This document shows, in pieces, positions 1-5,422 of a stretch of DNA of 6,758 nucleotides (position 1 is its first letter; every line of letters begins with the position of its first letter). The stretch covers positions 1 to 6,758 of the forward strand of contig JBJXFJ010000264.1 of assembly GCA_046154735.1 (NCBI GenBank), read 5' to 3'. The position numbers were made by a program, and so were the translations under genes. This stretch comes from CAVXYC01 sp046154735 (GTDB lineage: Bacteria > Chloroflexota > UBA6077 > JACCZL01). Below the pieces are notes generated by a model. It was not told the DNA's origin, did no database searches, and worked only from the letters and a program-made list of their open reading frames with translations.

Positions 1-279
1 TGGAGCGAAGTTCAGCCGCGTATGCATCATTTCCGAGCGTCCACCGGTCAGGAAGTCGATATCGTCCTCGAGGATCGGCGGGGGCGTATCGTGGGAATTG
101 AAGTGAAGTCAGCGTCAACCCTCGACCCGCGTGATCTCAACGGCCTGCGGTACCTGGCTGAGGCTGCCGGAGATCGGTTCCATCGCGGCATCGTGCTCTA
201 CCTCGGCGAATTGGCGGCGTCTCTGGGTGGTCGTATGCAGGCCCTGCCCGTTAGTGCCCTCTGGACCGCGGATGCATGA
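1..279 (+). CDS. DUF4143-type AAA+ ATPase, C-terminal fragment (5' end outside window)
   Basis: The reading frame is open from the first base and ends at TGA 277-279, giving 92 residues of a protein whose N-terminus lies upstream. The visible part contains F-R-A-S-T-G-Q-E-V-D-I-V-L-E (about residues 11-24) and G-I-E-V-K-S-A (32-38). This is the hallmark of the C-terminal DUF4143 domain that follows an AAA+ ATPase core. The spaced D20 and E34-x-K36 resemble a PD-(D/E)XK nuclease fold, as known for this family. The final strand G-I-V-L-Y-L-G-E (about 56-63) also fits. The family's cellular role is poorly defined, and the ATPase part with its Walker motifs is not visible here. The stop overlaps the next gene's likely ATG, so the two may be co-transcribed. 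The family call is confident; the exact function is not. Confidence 0.85.
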   Translation, partial: WSEVQPRMHHFRASTGQEVDIVLEDRRGRIVGIEVKSASTLDPRDLNGLRYLAEAAGDRFHRGIVLYLGELAASLGGRMQALPVSALWTADA

Positions 280-802
280 CGTGCGGGCAAGCGCGAGCAG
301 ATCCGCCATGATCATCGTCGTGGCGCTCATGGCGGGCTGTTCGGCGCGCTCGGTCGCCGCACCTGAGGCACCGCCTCCAGTCACATCGACCATCGTTGCA
401 CTCCCGGCCACGCCGGCCCCCGCGTCGCCAACTCCAACGGCCGCCCCTCCAGCCTCCCGGACCCCGACGCCAGTGCCGGCCAGTCCAACTGCCGTACCCT
501 CGCCCACACCCCTCATGGCCGTCTCCTCACCCTCAATCGTCTCGGCAACCGCGATTCGCACGGCTGTGGCCACGGCCGTGCTGCCCGGTACTACCAAGCC
601 CAGTAGCCGTGGCGTCCCGCAAAGCGGACGCGGTGCGTGCCCGGGGACGCACCCTATCAAAGGGAATCAGGGCAGCCGGAGCACCACTGACTGGATCTAT
701 CATGTTCCGGGCGGTGGCTCCTACGGGCAGACTGATCCTGAAGAGTGTTTTGCGAATGAGGCGGACGCCCAGGCGGCGGGGTATCGCCGAGCCAGGAATT
801 GA
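272..802 (+). CDS. Putative secreted lipoprotein with Thr/Pro-rich linker and C-terminal IKGN...YHVPGG...EECF domain
   Basis: This predicted 176-residue protein starts at ATG 272, overlapping the previous stop by 8 bases; ATG 308 is an alternative. From ATG 272 the N-terminus has Arg at 5 and 10, a hydrophobic core M-I-I-V-V-A-L-M (13-20) and the lipobox L-M-A-G-C with Cys23. It is therefore probably lipidated and anchored outside the cytoplasmic membrane. Residues 29 to about 115 are a low-complexity Ala/Pro/Thr/Ser linker typical of extracytoplasmic proteins. The compact C-terminus (about 123-176) carries C-P-G-T-H-P-I-K-G-N, I-Y-H-V-P-G-G, E-E-C-F and A-Q-A-A-G-Y-R. I recognise this pattern from the C-termini of some secreted or nuclease-like bacterial proteins, where NCBI names it, I believe, a 'sunset' domain. 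Two cysteines (123 and 159) could pair or bind a metal. No catalytic domain is visible, and no strong ribosome binding site precedes either start. Confidence 0.7.
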   Translation: MHDVRASASRSAMIIVVALMAGCSARSVAAPEAPPPVTSTIVALPATPAPASPTPTAAPPASRTPTPVPASPTAVPSPTPLMAVSSPSIVSATAIRTAVATAVLPGTTKPSSRGVPQSGRGACPGTHPIKGNQGSRSTTDWIYHVPGGGSYGQTDPEECFANEADAQAAGYRRARN

Positions 803-907
803 TTGCTTTGGAGTTACAGTGTTAGGGGCGATGCCTCGAATTGCGTGCGTGAGCTCAGTCTGCTCCAAACGTGGCAGCGTTACTCCCTCAATCGTGAGCA
901 TGCAGTC

Positions 908-1900
908 GTGAAGTCCGGTAAGCTTTCTCCTGACGATCTCCGCCGCCTCGTGCTGGGCAAGCTGGGCACACGCCGCGCGGATGTGCTGGTGCATGCCGCG
1001 CTGGGCGAAGACTCGGCCGTGATTGATTTTGGCGCGGAGAGCTGTGTGCTCTCGGCAGACCCCATCACCGCGGCCGGAGAACGGGCCGGTTGGCTGGGTG
1101 TGCATGTGGCCTGCAATGACATTGCCGCCATGGGTGCCGCCCCGGTCGGTGTGCTGGCCACGGTGCTGCTGCCGGAAGCATCCGAAGAATCGGTTGTGGC
1201 GGTGTTGATGGATGACATGCACCGCGCGGCCGCTGAGCTGGGTATTGAGATTCTCGGCGGCCATACCGAGGTGACCCCGGGCATCCTCGCGCCAATTCTC
1301 AGCATGACGGCCGTGGGTCGGGTGCCGCGGGAGCGCATTGTGCGGTCCTCCGGGGCTCGCCCGGGTGATGCGCTGGTACTGACCAAGTGGGCCGGGCTGG
1401 AAGGCACAGCGATCCTCGCCACGGATTGCGCAAGCGTGCTGGACGGTCGTCTTTCGGCCGAGATGCTTGGCGCCGCCCAGCGGTGTATCGATCTGGTCAG
1501 CGTGGTTCGTGAGGGACGTGCGGCCGCGGAGCTGGGCGCCACGGCCATGCATGATCCCACCGAGGGCGGCGTGCTGGGCGCACTTTGGGAAATGGCCGAG
1601 GCCTCAGCATGTGGCTTTGAGCTGGATGTGGAGGCGGTGCCCATTCGCCCGGAGACGCGTGCGATCTGTGACGCATTTGGCGCCGATCCGCTCCGATTGA
1701 TCTCCAGCGGTGCATTGCTGATTGCCTGCCCGGATGGTGATGGCATGGTGCGTGGCCTGCAGGCGCAAGCGCTGACCGCCACCGTGATTGGCCAGGTGGT
1801 TGAGCATGAGCGGGTGCTGCTTCACGCTGGTCAGCGTCTCCCAGCCGGCCCGGTCTGGCGAGACGAGCTCTGGCGGGTGTTGGAGGCGCTCACCCCCTGA
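908..1900 (+). CDS. AIR synthase-related protein, HypE-like, lacking the C-terminal carbamoylation cysteine
   Basis: From GTG 908 the product is 330 residues. It has the two-domain PurM/AIR-synthase architecture shared by HypE, ThiL, SelD and PurM. The N-terminal ATP/Mg-binding domain carries G-E-D-S-A-V-I-D-F-G (33-42), S-A-D-P-I-T (49-54), A-C-N-D-I-A-A-M-G-A-A-P (68-79) and G-G-H-T-E-V-T-P-G (117-125). The C-terminal domain carries H-D-P-T-E-G-G-V-L-G-A-L (215-226) and S-S-G-A-L-L-I-A-C (266-274). The closest named relative is the hydrogenase maturation factor HypE, but the protein ends in L-E-A-L-T-P. It lacks the terminal P-R-I-C whose cysteine HypE uses to make the nickel-site cyanide ligand. 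No other hyp genes are nearby. It is probably an ATP-dependent enzyme of unknown substrate. GTG 908 was chosen because related proteins begin close to the K-x-G-K-L segment; the frame is open back to 803 but that stretch shows no family similarity. Confidence 0.85.
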   Translation: MKSGKLSPDDLRRLVLGKLGTRRADVLVHAALGEDSAVIDFGAESCVLSADPITAAGERAGWLGVHVACNDIAAMGAAPVGVLATVLLPEASEESVVAVLMDDMHRAAAELGIEILGGHTEVTPGILAPILSMTAVGRVPRERIVRSSGARPGDALVLTKWAGLEGTAILATDCASVLDGRLSAEMLGAAQRCIDLVSVVREGRAAAELGATAMHDPTEGGVLGALWEMAEASACGFELDVEAVPIRPETRAICDAFGADPLRLISSGALLIACPDGDGMVRGLQAQALTATVIGQVVEHERVLLHAGQRLPAGPVWRDELWRVLEALTP

Positions 1901-1910
1901 ATCCTCCCGA

Positions 1911-1950
1911 CCCAGCCCCCTCTCCCCCTGGGAGAGGGCTGGGGTGAGGG
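1911..1950. repeat. GC-rich hairpin of the common CCCAGCCC/TCTCCC interspersed type
   Basis: Just after the HypE-like stop codon, the left arm CCCAGCCC-(CC)-TCTCCC (from 1911) pairs with GGGAGAGGGCTGGG (about 1930-1943), leaving a two-base bulge and a short loop. GTGAGGG follows. Very similar pyrimidine/purine-rich sequences are widely scattered between genes in many bacterial genomes. No T-run follows on either strand, so it is not a textbook intrinsic terminator, although a stem this GC-rich could stabilise the 3' end of the upstream mRNA. Confidence 0.6.
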
Positions 1951-2039
1951 ACCACGTGAACGCTGGAACACACCTGGCTACCCATCTGCCGACACCAAAA
2001 GCCCAGCCTGGTTTATCTTTGGAGAGACAGACCAATTTC

Positions 2040-2717
2040 ATGCCACGCATCTCCGCCGTTCTCTTTGATCTTTACGACACGCTGGCCTATCTTGACGGCC
2101 AGGTCATTCGCGATGCGCGCCGTGAGCTTGCCGTGCTGGCGGATGTGAATCATGAAGCGTTCATGGAGCAGTGGCGGGATACCGCCTGGGAGCGCATGCT
2201 GGGTGCGCTGGGTACGCTGGATGAGCAAATTGCCTTGATGCTGGGCCGGCTGGGCGCGCAGGACTCGCCTGAGCTGGTGACTCGGATGGTAGAAGTGGAG
2301 AACCAGGCCTGGCGTGAAGCCGTGCACCTGTATCCGGAGTCGTTGCCACTGCTCAGGGAGCTGCGCGAGCGGGGCTACCGTTTGGGCCTGCTTAGCAACT
2401 GCTCATGCCAGGCCGGCGCGGTGGTCACGGTGCTGGGGCTGGACGCGTTGATGGATACACTGGCGCTCTCCTGCGAGGTGCGCCTGGCCAAGCCAGATCC
2501 GGCGTTCTTTCGGCATGCCTGCCAGGCACTGGGCGTCACCGTGGAGCAGACCATGTTTGTAGCGGACGGCGCCTTTGGTGAGCTGGATGCCGCCACGGAC
2601 CTGGGCATGATCGCCGTCAAAGTGGAGCAGCCCCACCAGAGCGGAGACTATGGCACCAGCGAGCGCTACGATCACTGCATCACGGATCTCGGGCAGGTCC
2701 TCGCTTTGCTCCAGTGA
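2040..2717 (+). CDS. HAD-superfamily hydrolase (haloacid dehalogenase-like phosphatase)
   Basis: The product is 225 residues from ATG 2040, preceded by GGAGAG at 2021-2026 with 13-base spacing. The frame is open further upstream, but that stretch runs through the hairpin repeat and has no family similarity. HAD motifs appear in order: motif I, V-L-F-D-L-Y-D-T-L, with nucleophile Asp10; a helical cap (about 18-95); motif II, G-L-L-S-N with Ser119; motif III, L-A-K-P-D-P with Lys151; and motif IV, V-A-D-G-A-F-G-E-L-D with Asp176, Glu181 and Asp183 for Mg2+. The residue two after the nucleophile is Tyr12, as in haloacid dehalogenases (D-x-Y-G-T), rather than the Asp common in phosphatases. The D-G-x-x-x-E-L-D form of motif IV favours a phosphatase. 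It is a cytoplasmic enzyme whose substrate cannot be deduced. It lies 139 bases downstream of the HypE-like gene on the same strand, so co-transcription is possible. Confidence 0.9.
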   Translation: MPRISAVLFDLYDTLAYLDGQVIRDARRELAVLADVNHEAFMEQWRDTAWERMLGALGTLDEQIALMLGRLGAQDSPELVTRMVEVENQAWREAVHLYPESLPLLRELRERGYRLGLLSNCSCQAGAVVTVLGLDALMDTLALSCEVRLAKPDPAFFRHACQALGVTVEQTMFVADGAFGELDAATDLGMIAVKVEQPHQSGDYGTSERYDHCITDLGQVLALLQ

Positions 2718-2794
2718 AGAGTGAAGAGTGCAGGGTGAAGAATTAGGTTGCAGGAGCGCGATCTTCACATCGCTTCACTCTTCACTCTTCACTG
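2712..2794. terminator. Bidirectional terminator-like inverted repeat between convergent genes
   Basis: A 19-base perfect inverted repeat has arms at 2712-2730 and 2776-2794, each built of repeated GTGAAGA / TCTTCAC units. A further inner GTGAAG (2735-2740) can pair with CTTCAC (2763-2768). The left arm contains the TGA of the HAD gene (2715-2717). The right arm overlaps the TGA of the minus-strand sigma-like gene (2775-2777). Position and symmetry suit a transcription end for both convergent genes, but no clear U-tract follows, so the terminator role is inferred. The arms are also a short tandem repeat, which could have arisen by slippage. Confidence 0.6.
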
Positions 2795-3773
2795 CCGCTA
2801 AGGTGGCCTCCGGCGTCGCATGGCGGAGCCGGCCTGGGATGCGCGCGGAGCGGCCGATGATGCAGTCAGCGCTCACCAGCAGGCGAATGAGCCGTGCGAA
2901 GCGGAGCTCAGAAAGCCCCGTCTCCGTGCACACCCAGGCGCGGCCGGGTAAGCGACCGCGCTTCCCGGCGCCGGCGTGGAGGGCTTCCACCAATAGCCGC
3001 AGGTCCGCCTGCATGTCTGGTGCGTGCCGCCCGCCGGCCACCGCGCGGGCGGCCCGCACGGCGCGCTTCACCAGCGGCTCCACATCCTCCAGCGGCAGTT
3101 CCATGGCTGCGGCCATCTCGGCCGGGCGGCGCCGCTCGGCAAAATGGAGACGGAGCACCCGCTGATGCTCCGGGGTCAGCTCAGTGAGCACCTCGTCGCA
3201 CATCAGGTGCGTATCCCAATCGCGCCCGTCCACGCCGGTTTGCGCGTCCGCCTGACTGAACAGCTCAGCGTGCTCGGTGCTGATCACCCGGATGCGCGCG
3301 GAGCGGCGATCCGCCGATTGCGAGCGCAGGTAGCGGCGCAACGCCCAGGGGAACGCACCATGAACGTAGGGGAGAAACGGCGCCTGATCCGGATCCCACC
3401 GCCCCGTGAGGTCTGCCAGCAGAATCCAGCTCTGCTGATCCAGATCCCGCGACTCCAGCGGCCCGGGCAAAGGGCCAAGCTGGAATGCGCGCGCGATCGA
3501 TGATTGAATGATCGGTCGGAGCGCCGCGTGCAAGGTGGCCAACACCGTGCGCTCACCCGCCCGGTAAGCCCGGGCCAGCGTATCGATCTCCGATGAGTCA
3601 CGCCGCGCGGGCGTCGCTTCCGGGGAATCGCTTGTGTCAGGAACAGATTGCGCCAGCTTCGCGCCCCAGTCCTCCCGCACGGGGAGAGAGCCGGGCGGGA
3701 TGCTCACAGAGCTCCCGGGGGTGGGATTCATCGCTGCTGGCGGCGCAAGCACCGCGGTCAATTCATTTCGCAT
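2775..3773 (-). CDS. Sigma-70-family-like protein with extra C-terminal domain
   Basis: The predicted product is 332 residues from ATG 3773. The frame is open to 3869, but the extension enters the inverted-repeat element at 3859-3981 and looks non-coding; an AGGGATGAG stretch upstream of ATG 3773 could serve for ribosome binding. After a Pro/Ser-rich N-terminus, residues 62-150 resemble sigma region 2: a helix with Y-R-A-G-E, then R-D-L-D-Q-Q-S-W, then F-P-W-A-L-R-R-Y-L-R. Residues about 192-245 resemble region 4 with its helix-turn-helix: L-T-P-E-H-Q-R-V-L-R-L, E-M-A-A-A-M-E-L, V-K-R-A-V-R-A-A-R-A. There is no region 3, as in ECF sigma factors. About 80 further residues (256-332) may form another winged-helix-like DNA-binding domain. 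It would direct RNA polymerase to a small regulon. No anti-sigma factor is recognisable nearby, though the upstream small membrane protein is a speculative candidate. The sigma-like assignment is fairly good; the detailed group is unknown. Confidence 0.72.
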   Translation of the reverse strand: MRNELTAVLAPPAAMNPTPGSSVSIPPGSLPVREDWGAKLAQSVPDTSDSPEATPARRDSSEIDTLARAYRAGERTVLATLHAALRPIIQSSIARAFQLGPLPGPLESRDLDQQSWILLADLTGRWDPDQAPFLPYVHGAFPWALRRYLRSQSADRRSARIRVISTEHAELFSQADAQTGVDGRDWDTHLMCDEVLTELTPEHQRVLRLHFAERRRPAEMAAAMELPLEDVEPLVKRAVRAARAVAGGRHAPDMQADLRLLVEALHAGAGKRGRLPGRAWVCTETGLSELRFARLIRLLVSADCIIGRSARIPGRLRHATPEATLAAVKSEE

Positions 3774-3858
3774 CACACACCACTCATCCCTACACGGTTT
3801 GGTCCATTTGAATTCGATTCGAGCGCGATGCAAGCGGTCAGTGACACAAGATCTGCTG

Positions 3859-3981
3859 GGAAGCCCCACTCCGGGCTCGTAGTGCGGAATTCATTCCGCC
3901 GTCCTCCCGCGATGTCCCGTACAGGCAATCGGAGCAAGACGGCGGAATGAATTCCGCACTACAAGCCGGGGTCCGGCTTCC
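3859..3981. repeat. REP/MITE-like element: long inverted repeat with perfect 25-bp inner arms
   Basis: The inner arms at 3879-3903 and 3938-3962 are perfect 25-base inverted copies around a 34-base centre. The pairing continues outward imperfectly (3859-3878 against 3963-3981, about four mismatches and one gap), giving arms of roughly 45 bases. Each arm holds its own small palindromes: GCGGAAT-TC-ATTCCGC in the inner part, and AAGCCG/CGGCTT (3963-3968 with 3974-3979) or AGCCC/GGGCT (3862-3866 with 3873-3877) in the outer part. Two head-to-head palindromic units are the layout of a bacterial REP pair (BIME) or a small non-autonomous element. No clear target-site duplication and no transposase were seen. 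It lies between two minus-strand genes and could form a strong RNA hairpin in their transcript. Confidence 0.8.
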
Positions 3982-4007
3982 GTCCACATCGTGTGTCAAC
4001 TGATCCA

Positions 4008-4274
4008 CTAGCCTCGGAAGTACAGTCCCGCCAGGGTGCTCAAAAAGGTTCCCAGCGCGGCCAGCAGCACCGCATTCAATTTGGCTTCCAGGCGCTCCAC
4101 TGAGCGCGTCAATCCATCCAGGCGAGCAGCGGTGACCCGGCCGTACGCACAGCCGTGATCATCCAACCGACGCAGCAGCTCCACCGATTCCTTCAGGGAA
4201 GCAATCGGCGGATCCTGGCGCGTCTCCGCGGCACGCCAGCGCCCAATGGCCTGCTCCAACATGTCATGGCTCAT
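4008..4274 (-). CDS. Small coiled-coil protein with one C-terminal membrane helix
   Basis: This 88-residue product starts at ATG 4274, which overlaps the stop of the preceding gene as ATGA, so translation is probably coupled. The N-terminal two thirds is charged and helical, with an amphipathic stretch around L-D-G-L-T-R-S-V-E-R-L-E-A-K-L (about 48-62) that may form a coiled coil. Residues about 64-86 (L-N-A-V-L-L-A-A-L-G-T-F-L-S-T-L-A-G-L-Y-F) form one hydrophobic helix ending in R-G. The layout (short coiled coil, then one terminal helix) recalls XhlA-type phage or hemolysin-associated proteins and other small membrane effectors, but no family motif proves a relationship. It is the second gene behind the LexA-type palindrome, so it may be damage-inducible. 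Function unknown. Confidence 0.7.
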   Translation of the reverse strand: MSHDMLEQAIGRWRAAETRQDPPIASLKESVELLRRLDDHGCAYGRVTAARLDGLTRSVERLEAKLNAVLLAALGTFLSTLAGLYFRG

Positions 4275-4612
4275 AGCGTCATCCCCAGCTCACTGCCAAT
4301 CTCGTCCAGCACGCGCGCGAGCGCCTGGGAAAGGTTGTCCGTGGATCGATCATCCAGCGCGTACTGCACCTTGAGCGTGCGGCAAAGCGTCTCAATGCCG
4401 CGCCGAGCATCCGCCAGGCGCCCCTCAGAAAGGTCCTGTTTGATGAGCACCCGCAGCACCGCGATCTCCGCCCCCACGCCATCCAGCCCGGCCGCCTGCA
4501 CCAGATCCTGGCAGTCAGCATCGGTCAGGCTGCGCGCATAAAATTCAGCAGTCCGCCGCTCCTCAGCCGGCCGCACCCCCGGCGGCGCGGCACGCCCACG
4601 TCGTCTGGCCAC
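4271..4612 (-). CDS. Conserved-looking small hypothetical protein, first gene after the SOS-box-like palindrome
   Basis: This 113-residue product starts at GTG 4612, preceded by GAGG (4620-4623) with 7-base spacing. A nearby ATG (4615-4617) is out of frame. The N-terminus is basic (R-R-R-G-R) and the rest is predicted helical: A-E-F-Y-A-R-S-L-T-D-A-D, then an E-I-A-V-L-R-V-L-I-K segment (about 49-58), then R-G-I-E-T-L-C-R-T-L. It has no signal peptide, membrane helix or enzyme motif. I do not recognise a named family; the pattern reminds me of small helical proteins seen in accessory or phage-derived regions, which is only an impression. The stop overlaps the start of the 88-residue membrane-protein gene, so the pair forms a two-gene operon. 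Confidence 0.65.
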   Translation of the reverse strand: MARRRGRAAPPGVRPAEERRTAEFYARSLTDADCQDLVQAAGLDGVGAEIAVLRVLIKQDLSEGRLADARRGIETLCRTLKVQYALDDRSTDNLSQALARVLDEIGSELGMTL

Positions 4613-4629
4613 ACCATCACCTCACACAA

Positions 4630-4649
4630 TATAGAACATATGTTCTATA
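4630..4649. promoter_or_regulatory. LexA/SOS-box-like operator (perfect 20-bp palindrome)
   Basis: The sequence is an exact 20-base palindrome centred between 4639 and 4640. Its core GAACATATGTTC matches the Gram-positive-type LexA/DinR consensus GAAC-N4-GTTC. It ends 17 bases upstream of the GTG start of the 113-residue gene on the minus strand. A -10-like TATATT (minus strand, 4628-4633) overlaps its gene-proximal edge, so a bound repressor would block that promoter. No convincing -35 is visible, and no convincing plus-strand gene begins here. The palindrome is seen directly; LexA binding is inferred. Confidence 0.75.
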
Positions 4650-4681
4650 GAATTGCATGGTACGCCGCCCGGCGCGCTACG

Positions 4682-5149
4682 TCAATAGGGGACACGCTCA
4701 TAGGGGTAAGCACGCTTCGCCACGGACGTGTCACAACCATACGCGGCGGCGGCCATCGCTCCGCTGAAGGAGGCTGCCGCGTGGGCCGCGATGATCTGGC
4801 TCGGGAGCCCGAGCGTACCCTGCCTGAGTACCGTTCAGCGTTTCCAGCATCGCAATCACCCGCGAGAGCGAGGGAACGCCGCACTGGAGGAGCAGGAGCT
4901 GTTTGCCCGAGAGCGATGGGCGCTCATCCTCGTGACATTGCCGCTGGGCCGCGAAAAGCCATCCCCGTAGCCCGGCCCCCGGACAATGGGGATCGTGACG
5001 ATCGCGTGCTTCACCGAGGCCAGCACCGGCTGGGCACTGGCCAGCATTACGTCACAAGGGAGATTGACCAGTTCCACGAGTGTTCGATCGACATATCCCG
5101 CGGCCCGGGAATCGAGCGCAACCCAACCAACCGGATTCGATCCAACAGG
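4682..5149 (-). pseudogene. Decayed fragment of an ABC transporter substrate-binding protein (ABC_sub_bind-like)
   Basis: Three segments in shifted minus-strand frames read as one damaged protein. From 5149 downward comes D-S-R-A-A-G-Y-V-D-R, V-E-L-V-N-L-P-C-D-V-M-L-A-S-A-Q, K-H-A-I-V-T-I-P-I-V and S-G-N-V-T. This matches the order of E-L-V, D-V-I, T-I-P-I-V and P-G-G-N-V-T blocks in the periplasmic-binding family PF04392. Near 4910-4920 the frame shifts to L-S-G-K-Q-L-L-L-L-Q and P-S-L-S-R-V, equivalent to the family's L-x-G-K-R-L-E-L-L-K and G-L-S-R-V. Around 4785-4810 it shifts back to a segment with A-Y-G-C-D and R-A-Y-P-Y-E-R, ending at TGA 4682-4684. The N-terminus is missing: the first frame hits a stop at 5150-5152, only a few bases from the toxin stop. 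The middle and end are shortened. No functional product is expected. Confidence 0.65.
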
Positions 5150-5154
5150 TCAGA

Positions 5155-5422
5155 TCAGCGATCACGGTAGGCATCGCGCCGGTGCCGAACGTAGTGCACG
5201 AGAACGCTCTGCACCCCAGAATCCACATCGTAGACAATACGCCAGTCACCCACCCGCGCGCGGTTAGGTCTGCTCCGACCCCACAAGCCTGGTGCTGCCG
5301 CGTGGGAACGGCTCGGTCTCGAAACCGTGGATGAGAGTCAACACTCGCACTGCAATGGACGCGGGCAACCGCCGGAGGTCCTTTTCGACCGATGGCTTGA
5401 CCGTGACCCTATACAGGTTCAC
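5155..5422 (-). pseudogene. RelE/ParE-family toxin, disrupted by a single-base frameshift
   Basis: The GTG start at 5422 overlaps the antitoxin's end by 14 bases, and translation gives N-L-Y-R-V-T-V-K-P-S-V-E-K-D-L-R-R-L-P, typical of RelE/ParE mRNA-interferase or gyrase-inhibitor toxins. It continues to L-V-G-S-E-Q-T and then stops at TAA (5264-5266). Removing one base there (TAAC read as TAC, Tyr) restores the family's Y-R-A-R-V-G-D-W-R-I-V-Y-D-V-D and continues through H-Y-V-R-H-R-R-D-A-Y-R to a stop at 5155-5157. The repaired protein would have 88 residues, a normal size with all the usual blocks. The most economical reading is a recent inactivating insertion; a sequencing or assembly error is the main alternative, and programmed frameshifting is less likely. 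As written, the 52-residue product lacks the C-terminal half with the expected catalytic residues. Confidence 0.8.

Noticed and set aside
396..911. Plus-strand Arg/Pro-rich frame of 171 codons overlapping the lipoprotein linker
   Set aside because: It is an alternative frame of the low-complexity Pro/Thr linker; the 272-802 frame has a signal peptide and a recognisable C-terminal domain.
533..1552. Minus-strand open frame of 339 codons, and another at 880-1782 (300 codons)
   Set aside because: Both lie antisense to the well-supported HypE-like gene (and partly the lipoprotein gene). Their translations are compositionally odd and show no motifs. They are shadows caused by high GC.
3800..3840. 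Possible promoter for the sigma-like gene (TTGCAT plus a weak -10, minus strand)
   Set aside because: The -10 candidate (CAAATG) is too poor to support a call.
3774..3869. N-terminal extension of the sigma-like protein up to position 3869
   Set aside because: The extension reads into the inverted-repeat element and shows no conserved features; ATG 3773 is better placed.
5125..5150. GGATCGAATCC (minus strand), resembling a tRNA T-loop and hence a possible attachment site
   Set aside because: No acceptor, D or anticodon arms could be found around it, no second copy is visible in the window, and no integrase is present.
4640..5170. Plus-strand open frame of 176 codons starting inside the LexA-type palindrome
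   Set aside because: Arg-rich translation without motifs and no ribosome binding site. The opposite strand carries the recognisable substrate-binding-protein relic.
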